DNA from: Clostridiales bacterium
GTDB lineage: Bacteria > Bacillota > Clostridia > Oscillospirales > Acutalibacteraceae
NCBI GenBank assembly: GCA_022801595.1
Contig: JAAWSO010000002.1
Coordinates: forward strand, 1 to 64,000
DNA: 64,000 nucleotides
Direction of reading: 5' to 3'
Below, in pieces: positions 51,362 to 62,007 of the stretch. Each line of letters starts with the position of its first letter. Within the stretch, counting starts at the first letter, position 1. The position numbers and the translations under genes are program-made. The notes under the pieces are model-generated. The model was not told where the DNA came from. It was given only the letters and a program-made list of their open reading frames with translations, and did not search any database.

Positions 51362-51640
51362 ATGAAAAGCGATTTAACCTCGATTCCCGGCGTGGGGAAA
51401 ACCATTGCTCAATTTCTTATCGATTTGGGTTATCCGACGGTTGCCTCTCTGCGCGGAGTGAACCCGGAGGAATTGTACCAAAAGGATTGTCAGCGGCAGG
51501 GGATGAAGCTGGACCCTTGTTTGCTGTATGTGTACCGGTGCGCGGTGTATGTTGCGGAAACCCCGCAGCCGAACCCGGAAAAGTGTAAATGGTGGTATTG
51601 GAAGGGGAACACATACCCGGAATCTGGAGGAAATACATGA
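51362..51640 (+). CDS. Cdd1-type helix-hairpin-helix protein
   Basis: A 92-residue protein opening with a DNA-binding helix-hairpin-helix (LTSIPGVGKTIAQFLIDLGY), then LRGVNPEELYQKDCQRQGMK and a Cys/Trp-rich end (KCKWWYWKGN). This is the pathogenicity-locus Cdd1 family, of unknown function. It overlaps yaaA as ATGA at 51637-51640. RBS GGGGAAGAAG. Confidence 0.8.
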   Translation: MKSDLTSIPGVGKTIAQFLIDLGYPTVASLRGVNPEELYQKDCQRQGMKLDPCLLYVYRCAVYVAETPQPNPEKCKWWYWKGNTYPESGGNT

Positions 51641-52383
51641 TTGCAATTTTATCTCCTGCAAAGAATATGAGGCCGGTTATCCGAGAGGGTCTGGTTCTTT
51701 CCCGTCCCCGCTATCTGGAACAAACCAGCCGGTTGGCAGATATTTTGAGGGGCTATGACGCCTGGGAATTGGAAAGCATGATGAAAATCAATCCAGAATT
51801 GGGCATGAAGGCGTATTGGGATTTCCAAGATTTTCGCTTGGAAGCTCCGGGAACCGCCGCGGCGCTGGCTTATCGCGGACTGGCCTACCAACATTTGGCT
51901 GCCCAGGATTTTACCTTGGAGGAATTGGCCTTCGCCAACGATCACTTGCGGATTTTGAGTGGGTTTTATGGGATGCTGCGTGCTTGCGATGGAATCCTGC
52001 CTTATCGGCTGGAAATGCAGTGTAAGCTGAAGGTGGACGGGAAAAACCTATATGGGTTTTGGGGAGACCGGCTGTATCAGGATTTATTTGCCAGCAAACA
52101 GCCGGTGATTAACTTGGCTTCCACCGAGTATTCCAAGGTGATTTCCCCTTATTTACAAAGCCAGGACCGCTGGATTACCTGTCAATTCCTGGTGAACCGA
52201 GGTGGAAAATGGAAAGCTCTCGCCACGGACTCCAAAATGGCCCGGGGAGAAATGGCCCGATATTTGATCCAAAACCGTTTGGAGCAGCCGGAGGAACTGC
52301 AGGAATTCACATGGCAGGGCTATCGGTTTGCCCCGCTGCGTTCCGATGACGCCAATTATGTGTTTACGAGAGAATACGAGTAA
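51637..52383 (+). CDS. yaaA: YaaA family protein
   Basis: A 248-residue protein of the YaaA/DUF328 family: AILSPAKNMRP at the start, RLADILRGYDAWELESMMKI, LSGFYGMLRACDGILPYRLE MQ and INLASTEYSKVI. In E. coli YaaA limits iron-dependent damage under peroxide stress and has a DNA-binding fold. ATG 51637 follows CTGGAGG and overlaps the Cdd1 gene by four bases. Confidence 0.92.
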   Translation: MIAILSPAKNMRPVIREGLVLSRPRYLEQTSRLADILRGYDAWELESMMKINPELGMKAYWDFQDFRLEAPGTAAALAYRGLAYQHLAAQDFTLEELAFANDHLRILSGFYGMLRACDGILPYRLEMQCKLKVDGKNLYGFWGDRLYQDLFASKQPVINLASTEYSKVISPYLQSQDRWITCQFLVNRGGKWKALATDSKMARGEMARYLIQNRLEQPEELQEFTWQGYRFAPLRSDDANYVFTREYE

Positions 52384-52395
52384 GGAGGAAAAACG

Positions 52396-53139
52396 ATGCC
52401 GGCCACTTGGAATTTATGGCATGGCTGCCGCAAAATCAGCGATGGCTGTACCCATTGTTATGTGTACCGCATGGATGGTTCTTATGGAAAAAATCCCTCC
52501 CAGATCAGAAAAACCACTGTTTTTGACCTGCCGGTCCGCAAGGACCGGACTGGTTGCTATAAAATCCCTTCTGGAGAATTGGTATATACCTGTTTTACCT
52601 CAGATTTTTTACTGGAGGAGGCAGATGCTTGGCGGGAAGAAGCTTGGTCTATGATGCGGGAGAGGTGGGATTTAAATTTCCTTTTTATTACCAAGCGGAT
52701 TCACCGAATCCAGCAATGTTTGCCCAAGGATTGGGGAAATGGATATGAGAATGTACGGATTTGCTGTACCGTAGAAAACCAAGAACAGGCCGATTTTCGG
52801 CTTCCATTTTTCCTGGAAGCGCCGATCCGGCACCGTAGTATTATCTGTGAACCGCTTTTGGGATCGATTCATCTATTCGATTATCTGGGTGGTTGGATTG
52901 ATGAGGTGATCGTAGGCGGGGAGTCAGGGATGGAAGCACGGGTGTGCGATTATGCCTGGGTACTGGATTTGCGTGAGCAGTGCAGGCAGAAACAGGTGGA
53001 TTTTTCTTTCCGCCAAACTGGGGCGCGGCTGCGCAAGGGAAATGTCATTCATCGAATCCAGAGGAAATGGCAGCATTCCCAAGCCCGAAAGGCGGGGATT
53101 GACCTCTGTTTTTCCAGAGGAAAGGAGAAGATGTTATGA
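52396..53139 (+). CDS. DUF5131 (phage Gp37/Gp68-like) protein
   Basis: A 247-residue protein: TWNLWHGCRKISDGCTHCYV near the N-terminus gives the spaced cysteines of this radical-SAM-like family, followed by LNFLFITKRIHRIQQCLPKD, ICEPLLGSIH and VIVGGESGMEARVCDYAWVL. Biochemical function unknown. The gene overlaps the macro domain gene as ATGA at 53136-53139 and follows yaaA by 12 bases, so the four genes from 51362 are one unit. Confidence 0.85.
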   Translation: MPATWNLWHGCRKISDGCTHCYVYRMDGSYGKNPSQIRKTTVFDLPVRKDRTGCYKIPSGELVYTCFTSDFLLEEADAWREEAWSMMRERWDLNFLFITKRIHRIQQCLPKDWGNGYENVRICCTVENQEQADFRLPFFLEAPIRHRSIICEPLLGSIHLFDYLGGWIDEVIVGGESGMEARVCDYAWVLDLREQCRQKQVDFSFRQTGARLRKGNVIHRIQRKWQHSQARKAGIDLCFSRGKEKML

Positions 53140-53654
53140 AGCGAATCAAAGTAATGCTCGGGGATATTACCAAGGTGGAAGCGGACGCCATTGCCAATGC
53201 GGCCAACACGACGTTGCTGGGTGGAGGCGGAGTGGATGGAGCGATTCATCAGGCGGCAGGTCCCGAACTGCTGGAGGAATGTCGAATGCTCCATGGCTGC
53301 GCAACTGGCGAGGCCAAAATCACCAGAGGCTACCAATTGCCGGCTAAATATGTCCTTCATACGCCGGGTCCCATTTGGTACGGGGGAAATCGGGGAGAGG
53401 AACAACTGCTCCGAAACAGTTATTGGAATTGTCTGGAATTGGCGGCGGAATACGACTGCCAAACTGTGGCGTTTCCATCGATCAGCACTGGAGTCTATCA
53501 TTTTCCTCTAGAAAAGGCCGCTCCCATTGCCATGCAAACCATTCATACCTTTTTGCAGGGACAGAATACGGTGCAGGAGGTCAGCCTGGTCTGCTTTGAT
53601 GAAGTGACCAAATCCGCCTATGACAAGGCTTGGAAAAATTTGTTTTCCAAATAG
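53136..53654 (+). CDS. Macro domain protein (ADP-ribose hydrolase type)
   Basis: A 172-residue macro domain of the YmdB/MacroD kind: ITKVEADAIANAANTTLLGG, GGVDGAIHQAAGPELLEECR, then TPGPIW and AFPSISTGVYHFPLEKAAPI. These are the ADP-ribose-binding loops; the Asn-Gly-rich and GGVDGAIH parts are those used for O-acetyl-ADP-ribose or ADP-ribosyl-ester hydrolysis. Single domain of normal length. Last gene of the Cdd1-YaaA-DUF5131 unit. Confidence 0.93.
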   Translation: MKRIKVMLGDITKVEADAIANAANTTLLGGGGVDGAIHQAAGPELLEECRMLHGCATGEAKITRGYQLPAKYVLHTPGPIWYGGNRGEEQLLRNSYWNCLELAAEYDCQTVAFPSISTGVYHFPLEKAAPIAMQTIHTFLQGQNTVQEVSLVCFDEVTKSAYDKAWKNLFSK

Positions 53655-53824
53655 CTGCCGTTTTAAGAGGCTGAACCGATAAAGGTTTGGTTGGATTTTG
53701 TAAATCCTGAAAATATGAGGTTTTCAACTCCGAATTGTCTGAACCAATCTTATTTCATGGGCAAACGAAAGAGTCTACGCTACCAGAAAGATATTGAAAA
53801 ATCGCAATTTAGGAGGTATTTCAC

Positions 53825-54214
53825 GTGAAAAAAATGGTTTTTATCACTTCAATTTTGATGATGATAGTAACATTGTTTGCTTGTGGCAGCAATCACACCT
53901 ATGAAATTGGAATAACCATTCCGGCTGGTAGCACAGAAACATTTGTTTATTCCAGGGAAGAAATTTCTCCAACGAAAGATACCATAATAATATCTTCAGG
54001 AGAAGGTTTGGGAGACACAGAAGTAGTTCTTAAAACCATAGAAGCCACAGAAGAAAACACGTATGAACCCACATATCTTACGCCGGGTATGCCGGTTGAA
54101 ATGGAAGTAGAAAAAGGTGCGTGGTTTCAAGTAGGCGTATCCATACAAAATCCTACTGGAAAAGATATCAAGCTTACGGTTGTGATTGAGAACATAGATG
54201 TAAGAATGGAGTAA
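53825..54214 (+). CDS. Small lipoprotein of unknown function
   Basis: A 129-residue protein with a lipoprotein signal (lipobox LFAC, Cys20) and a short beta-rich domain (YEIGITIPAGSTETFVYSRE, MEVEKGAWFQVGVSIQNPTG). Start GTG 53825 after AGGAGG. Unrecognised. Its natural terminator has been split by the element that begins at 54336. Confidence 0.65.
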   Translation: MKKMVFITSILMMIVTLFACGSNHTYEIGITIPAGSTETFVYSREEISPTKDTIIISSGEGLGDTEVVLKTIEATEENTYEPTYLTPGMPVEMEVEKGAWFQVGVSIQNPTGKDIKLTVVIENIDVRME

Positions 54215-54312
54215 TATTTGCCTGCTCAGAAATAGAAAAAGATTTCCCATTTATCCAGGGGATTAGTAGGGAGCCAATGGATTCCATACGAGAACTGTTC
54301 TTAGAAGAAAAT

Positions 54313-54331
54313 GAAAAAAGCGCCTAGAGCG
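54313..54331 (+). terminator. Left half of a split terminator
   Basis: AAAAAAGCGCCTAGAGCG. Its complement GCTCTAGGCGCTTTTTT lies 7.1 kb away at 61458-61475. Joined through the shared TTAG they form a 12-base perfect stem with a GTTA loop, a bidirectional terminator between the convergent genes 53825-54214 and 61543-61926. Confidence 0.8.
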
Positions 54332-54401
54332 TTAGTTTTACAGTGATAAGGAAGTATTCACAACAACTTATTACCAACGCTGACAAACAGGTGCAACAAA
54401 G

Positions 54402-54446
54402 CAGAGAGTTCATCACTTTTAAAAGTGATTGGCTCTCTGTTTTTCT
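54402..54446. terminator. Hairpin terminator near the left end of the element
   Basis: CAGAGAG..ATCACTTTT (54402-54420) and AAAAGTGAT..CTCTCTG (54421-54439) followed by TTTTTC. Confidence 0.75.
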
Positions 54447-54636
54447 GTCTGTATTTTGTTACGCAGTAGAACCTCATTTTTGAGGGTACGAGTATAAAAT
54501 ATCGTCTAATGGATTTTCACGCTCTGAAAGCCGCATAAATTAAGGGCTTTTTGCCCTCTACTGCATAACATTTCTATCTCAAAATAAAACAAATCTGCAA
54601 GGCTATTATATACACAATAAATATGAGTACAAAAAT

Positions 54637-54850
54637 AGCTTCCGGTGTTGGGTTATCCGATATTGGATTTTCCGACATCGGGTAATCCGACGTCGGAAAA
54701 TCCAACGCAATTAAATAAAGATATATAAAGTAAAGATGAATCAATTACAGATTTAATCAATTATCTATTCCATTCCTTTCCGTCAATTCTTCTTATCGTC
54801 TCTTAAACTGCCGGAACGGAAGCGAATATTATCTCTCATATTCCATAATT
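54637..54850 (+). pseudogene. Remnant of a replication initiator (RepA) gene
   Basis: One plus-strand frame reads LDFPTSGNPTSENPTQLNKD, ending soon after at a stop; a shifted frame continues QLSIPFLSVNSS. The SENPT repeats and the IPFLS-type segment are typical of the C-terminal part of clostridial ICE/plasmid replication initiators. No complete domain remains. The repeats also make a DNA palindrome (TTGGATTTTCCGAC and complement). The rest of 54215-54977 holds no gene. Confidence 0.5.
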
Positions 54851-54977
54851 TGTAGAGAGCGCAAGCGGTTTATCCGATTGCGCCCTCTTGTCTGCTCCAC
54901 AGCAAGGACAGAGAAAACCGTCAAGGACGCGAAGCGTGTATTTTATCCTTGACGGCTTTCTCTGGCTTTGCTATTCA

Positions 54978-55181
54978 CTATCTGTCAAAATGGAACTGCA
55001 AAATTGCTTTGATAAGCTGCGCTTCTAATCTGTCTTGAATGTCTGCGTTAAAACGCCCTTGAAATACCGAGCGATATTTTATGTATCCTCTGTAATGGTA
55101 TAAGACAGCGTTTATAGCTTCCTGCTCTCCGGCAACGGCTTTTTCAACCACTTCAAAAGGTATCAGCTTCTTGTTCCTCAT
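54978..55181 (-). CDS. Conjugative-transposon helix-turn-helix protein
   Basis: A 67-residue protein (MRNKKLIPFEVVEKAVAGEQ, AVLYHYRGYIKYRSVFQGRF, ...) of the HTH_16 type, equivalent to Tn916 Orf8-like proteins that accompany a sigma factor. It overlaps the sigma gene by 29 bases. Confidence 0.82.
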   Translation of the reverse strand: MRNKKLIPFEVVEKAVAGEQEAINAVLYHYRGYIKYRSVFQGRFNADIQDRLEAQLIKAILQFHFDR

Positions 55182-55611
55182 GCTCCAATCTCTCCATTTC
55201 TTTTCTTAGCTGTTTGAGTGCTGCGATTTTCCAGTAGTTTACTGTCGTGCGGCTTTTCCCATACATTTCTCCGATTCTCTTATCCGTATATCCAAAGAAA
55301 AAATACAGTACCAAAACTTCCTGCCGTAGCTTGGGTAAATCGGAAAACACTTTTGCCAATCGTTCATTTTCTATTACGATTCTCTCGCCGCACACAATCA
55401 ATTCCGTCGAACTTGTTTGTTCCGCAAAATAGCTGTCTGTTGCAGACGGATTGTAATACCTTTCTTCCATGAGATAATCAAGGGATATTTCCCGTTTCTG
55501 CCGTCTGCCAATATCCCGATAGGCGGACATGGAAGCATTACGGAGAACAACTTTACAAAAGGCTGCAAAAGTGTATTCGATATGTTCTTTGTATTGCTCT
55601 GAATCGTTCAT
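55153..55611 (-). CDS. Tn916-type sigma factor-like regulator
   Basis: A 152-residue protein with region-4-like helix-turn-helix: LPKLRQEVLVLYFFFGYTDK then RIGEMYGKSRTTVNYWKIAA LKQLRKEM. The N-terminal part (YTFAAFCKVVLRNASMSAYR) is region-2-like. It corresponds to the Orf7-type regulator of Tn916-family elements, which activates element genes. ATG 55611 follows GAAAGAGGGTG. Confidence 0.82.
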   Translation of the reverse strand: MNDSEQYKEHIEYTFAAFCKVVLRNASMSAYRDIGRRQKREISLDYLMEERYYNPSATDSYFAEQTSSTELIVCGERIVIENERLAKVFSDLPKLRQEVLVLYFFFGYTDKRIGEMYGKSRTTVNYWKIAALKQLRKEMERLEHEEQEADTF

Positions 55612-55651
55612 TGTTTCACCCTCTTTCTTCCCGATAGGGGCTATTGCAGAA

Positions 55652-55685
55652 AACGCCCATACAGTAATAAAACTGCATAGGCGTT
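55652..55685 (-). promoter_or_regulatory. Attenuator-like hairpin before the sigma gene
   Basis: On the minus strand AACGCCTATGCAGT and ACTGTATGGGCGTT form a 14-base stem with two mismatched or wobble positions and a six-base loop, then TTTC. It sits between the small leader-like frame and the sigma gene, a layout like the attenuators of Tn916-type elements. Confidence 0.5.
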
Positions 55686-55701
55686 CGGTAACATGAGTTA
55701 T

Positions 55702-55812
55702 TTAAGCATACAAAATGATATGTGTGTTCATCATCATAGCCAAAATATCCCATAATAAAAGAAAGGCTTTTTTTGATGATTGAATCAAAGATATAGAAAA
55801 GATGGACGGCAT
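55702..55812 (-). CDS. Small leader-like peptide
   Basis: A 36-residue hydrophobic peptide (MPSIFSISLIQSSKKAFLLL...) with a very strong ribosome site AAAGGAGGTATCAAT. It precedes the attenuator-like hairpin and the sigma gene, so it may be a leader peptide whose translation controls read-through. It may also be a remnant gene. Confidence 0.45.
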   Translation of the reverse strand: MPSIFSISLIQSSKKAFLLLWDILAMMMNTHIILYA

Positions 55813-55858
55813 ATTGATACCTCCTTTATATCGTCATGACCTTAAAAAGTCAATGTTC

Positions 55859-57106
55859 TCATTCGTTACTGTCCTCTAATTGTCTGAATATTTTCTTTGA
55901 GTAAAGAGAAATCAAGAAAGCGGCAACGGCTGCTACAATCAGTACAATCCATGTCCGGCTTTCAAAAATATCAAACAAAACACCATAAATCGCCTGCCCT
56001 ATGGGTTGACCACACATGGCTATGGAAATCAACGCCGCCATGATTTTACCAACTAATTGTGGTGGTGTCTGCTCTTGTACCATTGTGTAAATCTGCACAA
56101 CAAACAGCGTAGAAGCTCCCATTGCAGTAAAGCTCATCAGTGTAATAACCCAATAAGACAGGATTGCAGGAATATGAAACATCAACGAAATCCCCATCAA
56201 TGCTACGGAAGCTGCACAAACCAGAAGCAAAATATAAGAGTTTTTTAGCTTCAATTTTTCTGCTGTCGCTGCTGTTAAAATTCCGCCGCACAAACCGCCT
56301 AATGCAAGTGCGCCTTGGGTAAAGCCATACATAGTATCTGACATTTTAAGTACCTGTGTAATCAAAATAGGTGTCCCGACAATCATAACCGAACTTAATA
56401 TCAGATTGAAAATAGAAATCAGAAACACGACAGAAAAGAAAATCGGTTTTTCTGTCTTTACGAACTGGTAACTTTCCTTTAAGTCATTTCCTACAACTGT
56501 CAAAATTCCGCTTTCCCTGATACGCTTTTCATGTGGGATATGGATAAAAATTTCCATAACTGCGGAAAAAGTAAAGCAGACGATACTTAAAACCAAAATG
56601 GGATAAATCTCCCACATTCCAAACATAATCCCACCAATGACAGGTCCCAGCAAACCGGAAAGAGTATTTACCTGATTGATAACTGCATTTCCAGCCATTA
56701 GTTTTTCTGATGATACTAATAACGGGATACTCGCCTGCACAGACGGCTGATAGGTACCGGAAATTCCATACAGAAGCATTAACACAGCAATGAACAACGG
56801 AACCGTTGGCAGCTTTCCTAAGCTAAGATAAAAAATCAGTATCAATACCGCTGTACAAAAGTCCAGCCCGACCATAATATTTCGCTTGTTCACTCTGTCG
56901 GCTAATACGCCGCCAATCATCGATAATACTACCATTGGCGCAAAAGAACAGGCAGTTACTATTCCAAACAGGGCAGATGAACCTGTTTCCCGTAATAAAT
57001 AAAGCGGCAGGGCAAAACGTAAAATTGCATTTCCAAACAACGAAATGATTTGCCCGATAACAACCAATGTAAAATCACGTTTGAAAAGAGTCGATTTTTC
57101 TTTCAT
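55859..57106 (-). CDS. MFS efflux transporter
   Basis: A 415-residue protein with about twelve membrane spans. FTLVVIGQIISLFGNAILRF in the first span, GGVLADRVNKRNIMVGLDF (the MFS loop 2-3 motif) and GPVIGGIMFG are typical of MefA/Cmr-like exporters. I start at ATG 57106 behind GAGGAGG. Cargo of the 7.1 kb element; drug extrusion is likely but the substrate cannot be read from sequence. Two TetR operator-like sites surround the divergently controlled pair. Confidence 0.85.
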   Translation of the reverse strand: MKEKSTLFKRDFTLVVIGQIISLFGNAILRFALPLYLLRETGSSALFGIVTACSFAPMVVLSMIGGVLADRVNKRNIMVGLDFCTAVLILIFYLSLGKLPTVPLFIAVLMLLYGISGTYQPSVQASIPLLVSSEKLMAGNAVINQVNTLSGLLGPVIGGIMFGMWEIYPILVLSIVCFTFSAVMEIFIHIPHEKRIRESGILTVVGNDLKESYQFVKTEKPIFFSVVFLISIFNLILSSVMIVGTPILITQVLKMSDTMYGFTQGALALGGLCGGILTAATAEKLKLKNSYILLLVCAASVALMGISLMFHIPAILSYWVITLMSFTAMGASTLFVVQIYTMVQEQTPPQLVGKIMAALISIAMCGQPIGQAIYGVLFDIFESRTWIVLIVAAVAAFLISLYSKKIFRQLEDSNE

Positions 57107-57131
57107 GTAAATCCTCCTCAATATTTTATAA

Positions 57132-57148
57132 ACCAACCGTCGGTCTGT
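57132..57148. promoter_or_regulatory. TetR-type operator before the MFS gene
   Basis: ACCAACCGTCGGTCTGT, an imperfect palindrome matching the site at 57855-57871 in its inner ACC-gt-GGTC core. It lies 26 bases before the MFS start. Confidence 0.6.
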
Positions 57149-57198
57149 ATTTGGTTTAAAATAAACTGCCCTGCAAAGGACAGATTATTTTAACAACA

Positions 57199-57840
57199 TT
57201 ACTGCTGCTTGCAAAAGCCAATATATGCTTCAATCAAAGCTTCATCTAACAGAACATCAATGCCAATACCTTTCATCAGATTATTGAACGTATTACATCT
57301 TTCCCGCATACCATGTGCGTCCGTTTGATTTACCAACGGATTGAGCCATGTATTTGCTAAAATCATAATCGCTTCTGCCACCTCTTTGGGGTGTTCAATT
57401 TGAATAGAGCCGTCCCCCATGCCCTGTTTCAAAATCGGCTCAATAAATTTGGGTGCCACTATTTGATAAATCTGCCCGATTTGCAAAGCCAAAAATCTTG
57501 GATTGTCTAACAGACTTGGTGTAATCGTCAGCATAAGGCTTTGGTTGGAATGGAACACTGCGGTTCGGATAATCTTCCGAAGCTTTTCCAAACCATTTAC
57601 TTCTTTATCATCTCTCACTTTTGCCAATACTGCGGTATTTTCTTCTCCAATACGGTCGAAAATGGCTTCCAGTATATCCTCCTTTGAAGAAAAATGATGA
57701 TAGATAGCGCCTTTGGAAAGCTTGGTTTCATTGATGATGTCCTGTAAAGAAGTTCTGTCATAACCTTTTTCAGCGAATAAGCAGGTAGCCATATCTAAAA
57801 TCAATCGGACAGTTTCTTCTGGATATTTATTTCTTGCCAC
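57199..57840 (-). CDS. TetR-family regulator
   Basis: A 213-residue protein with the N-terminal TetR domain (RLILDMATCLFAEKGYDRTS then LQDIINETKLSKGAIYHHFS SKEDILEAIF) and a helical ligand-binding part. It is transcribed ahead of, and in the same direction as, the MFS gene. Operator palindromes before both genes suggest it represses itself and the pump. Confidence 0.9.
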   Translation of the reverse strand: MARNKYPEETVRLILDMATCLFAEKGYDRTSLQDIINETKLSKGAIYHHFSSKEDILEAIFDRIGEENTAVLAKVRDDKEVNGLEKLRKIIRTAVFHSNQSLMLTITPSLLDNPRFLALQIGQIYQIVAPKFIEPILKQGMGDGSIQIEHPKEVAEAIMILANTWLNPLVNQTDAHGMRERCNTFNNLMKGIGIDVLLDEALIEAYIGFCKQQ

Positions 57841-57854
57841 TCTATCCCCTCCTT

Positions 57855-57871
57855 ACAGACCGTTGGTCTGT
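57855..57871. promoter_or_regulatory. TetR-type operator before tetR
   Basis: ACAGACCGTTGGTCTGT, a perfect palindrome (7-base arms, 3-base centre), 15 bases upstream of the tetR start. Confidence 0.7.
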
Positions 57872-58159
57872 ATAAAGAATAACACAAATTTTTTTTGCTG
57901 TCAATACAGCTCTCTATCCGCTGATTTGGCATTTCTAAAACTTTCCCGTATCAATGAGTAAAGAAAGAAAATCAAAATTTTTTTCGTAAATCTTCGGCAA
58001 AATCGCCCTGTGCGGTGTAGTAGGGAATGAAAGAAAAAACAGAGGGTTTGGGAAACTTCCCAACAATCAAAAGGCAACGCATTTTACGGAAAGGGTACCC
58101 CTTTCCTATGCTTGCTAAGAAGTTTTTCACTTCATCAAATACGAAAGGACGGGAAAGGA
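57872..58159. other. Non-coding stretch between tetR and tnpW-like genes
   Basis: No gene supported. Contains the hairpin GGAAAGGGTACCCCTTTCC (58088-58106). Confidence 0.4.
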
Positions 58160-60059
<1,900 letters not shown>

Positions 60060-60063
60060 CACG

Positions 60064-60090
60064 AAAAATCCCCGGTTTTGCCGGGGATAC
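60064..60090 (+). terminator. Hairpin terminator after the recombinase
   Basis: AATCCCCGG and CCGGGGAT around a TTTTG loop, five bases after the stop codon; only a weak T tail follows. Confidence 0.5.
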
Positions 60091-60145
60091 ATACCAGACA
60101 CTACCGTTTCGCCGGTGCCAATTACACATCATTCTTTATGCAAGG

Positions 60146-61396
60146 TTGACTAACGATTTTTATGCAAAGGACACAAGCAAGAAAGTCCGCGCCATAAAGA
60201 AAGCACAGGGAATGGCAGGAGAACATCTGACAAAACCGCCCTACGGCTACAAAGTTGACCCTGCCGACAAAAAGAAATGGATTGTAGACGAAGAAGCTGC
60301 CGCTGTGGTAAAACGGATTTTTGATTTGTGTATCGCCGGAAAAGGCCCTATGCAGACAGCAAAAATCCTCAAAGCGGATAAGATACTGACAACAAAAGCC
60401 TATTATGCAAAACAGAAAGGCAAGTTGCTGCCGGATAATCCCTACAACAGGAACGAAAACAGTATTGTAGGTATCTTAGAGCGCATGGACTACTGCGGGC
60501 ATACTGTAAATTTCAAAAGCTACTCCAAATCTCATAAACTGAAAAAGCGGATTTCCACCACAAAGGAACAGCAGGCTATTTTCCGCAATACTCATGAAGC
60601 AATCGTTGAGGAAGCCGTCTTTGAACGGGTACAGGAATTAAGGGCAAACAAACGCCGTCCCACAAAAGCGGAACGGCAAGGATTGTTCTCCGGCTTAGTC
60701 TACTGTGCCGACTGCGGAAGCAAGCTGCATTTTGCCACCTGCAAGAGCTTTAATGGCAAACAAGACCATTACCGCTGTGCAAAGTACAAGAGCAATACAG
60801 GAAGCTGTACTGCACACTTTATCCGGGAAGAAACGCTAAAAGCAATCGTCCGGCAGAGGATATTTGATGTAACGGCAAGGTTTATTGAGAATATCATGGA
60901 TTTTCGTGAAATGGTCTATCAGCACCAGTTTGCGAAAGCAGAAAAGAAAATACAGCGGCAGAAAAAACAATTGGAACAGGCAAGAAAACGCATTACAGAA
61001 CTTGACCGTATTTTCAAGCGGATTTATGAGGACGACATCAACGGCACAATCAGCCATGAACGGTTTTTGAAGCTGTCCGCAGAGTATGAAGCGGAACAAA
61101 AGGAACTGACTGAAAATGTAGCGACAGAACAACAGGAAGTTGATACCTATGAGCAGAATAAAATGGACTTTGACAGTTTCGCCGCCATTATCCGCAAGTA
61201 TGTGGGAATAACGGAATTAACGCCTACGATTGTCAATGAGTTTATCAAAAAAATCGTTGTCCATGCGCCAGAGAAGATAGACGGCAAGCGTTTTCAGAAA
61301 GTGGATATTGTCTTTAACTTTGTGGGAGAAATCCATTTGCCTGCCGAGCCGCAGACAGAACAAAAAGAAGCCAATAAACAGGAAAAGACGGCATAG
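60146..61396 (+). pseudogene. Serine recombinase lacking its catalytic domain
   Basis: 416 residues beginning TNDFYAKDTSKKVRAIKKAQ, the end of the catalytic domain, then the complete recombinase domain (PPYGYKVDPADKKKWIVDEE), zinc ribbon (YCADCGSKLHF) and DUF4368-like tail. About 130 N-terminal residues including the active-site serine are missing. A TTG could start it, but no ribosome site is evident. It probably is the older integrase of the element, cut when the upstream recombinase unit arrived. Confidence 0.85.
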
Positions 61397-61416
61397 CCCT
61401 TGAATGGGGCTATGCC
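61390..61416. terminator. Hairpin after the truncated recombinase
   Basis: GGCATAGCCC (61390-61399) and GGGCTATGCC (61407-61416) form a perfect 10-base stem; no clear T tract follows. Confidence 0.5.
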
Positions 61417-61457
61417 GCCTAATCGGAAGATACTTCCTTGTAACCCAAAACTCTTTA

Positions 61458-61475
61458 GCTCTAGGCGCTTTTTTG
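61458..61475. terminator. Right half of a split terminator
   Basis: GCTCTAGGCGCTTTTTT, exact complement of the sequence at 54313-54330. It would have formed a bidirectional terminator before the 7.1 kb insertion. Confidence 0.8.
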
Positions 61476-61542
61476 GTGTATCAATTGCAGAATGGAAATT
61501 TGATATTTGTCACGGCAAGGGCAAGCGTTCGGCTCGTTTGTG

Positions 61543-61926
61543 TTAGATGGTTGTTTTCCATAAGCCGTGTTGGTTGCAATACGAAAATGCCGCAACGGCC
61601 TGATCGTTTTCCAAGCAGAAGGAAACCTTTGGCTCCTCTCCTGGAAGCAAGCATTTCCGCTGTCCCCCGTGTTTGGTTTGCAAATAAATCCATGGAATGG
61701 AGTGGTCATCTGTCATGGGATGGGTTACAGAACCCACGTTGACCGAAATACAATTTCCCGATATGGATACCACAGGAAGATGTTTCTCCTGGGAAGCGTC
61801 CTGTGTATTGGCTTCCAGTTTGGTCATGGGTTCCTCGCAGCAATACATGGAAACGCCACTGTTATGAATTAAACCAGCCAAGTTTCCGCAATGTTTACAT
61901 AAGAAAAAATGTTGATTGTCGCACAT
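61543..61926 (-). CDS. dfx: Desulfoferrodoxin (superoxide reductase)
   Basis: A 127-residue protein. Centre I cysteines are Cys10, Cys13, Cys29 and Cys30 (FLCKHCG...YCCEE). The centre II histidine and cysteine ligands are in THPMTDDHSIPWIYL and FSYCNQHGLWK. It reduces superoxide to peroxide without making oxygen, and together with the rubrerythrin at 35.2 kb forms an anaerobe oxygen defence. Confidence 0.92.
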   Translation of the reverse strand: MCDNQHFFLCKHCGNLAGLIHNSGVSMYCCEEPMTKLEANTQDASQEKHLPVVSISGNCISVNVGSVTHPMTDDHSIPWIYLQTKHGGQRKCLLPGEEPKVSFCLENDQAVAAFSYCNQHGLWKTTI

Positions 61927-62007
61927 GATAAAAACCTCACTTTTTGTTTTCCTTTTGGTTCTTATCAGTATGCCATTTCAGGCTGAAATTATTACAGATG
62001 GATGAGG

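Noticed and set aside
53136-53654. DarG-type antitoxin for a DarT toxin
   Set aside because: The macro protein is a short single domain and no DarT-like gene lies beside it; YaaA is not a DarT.
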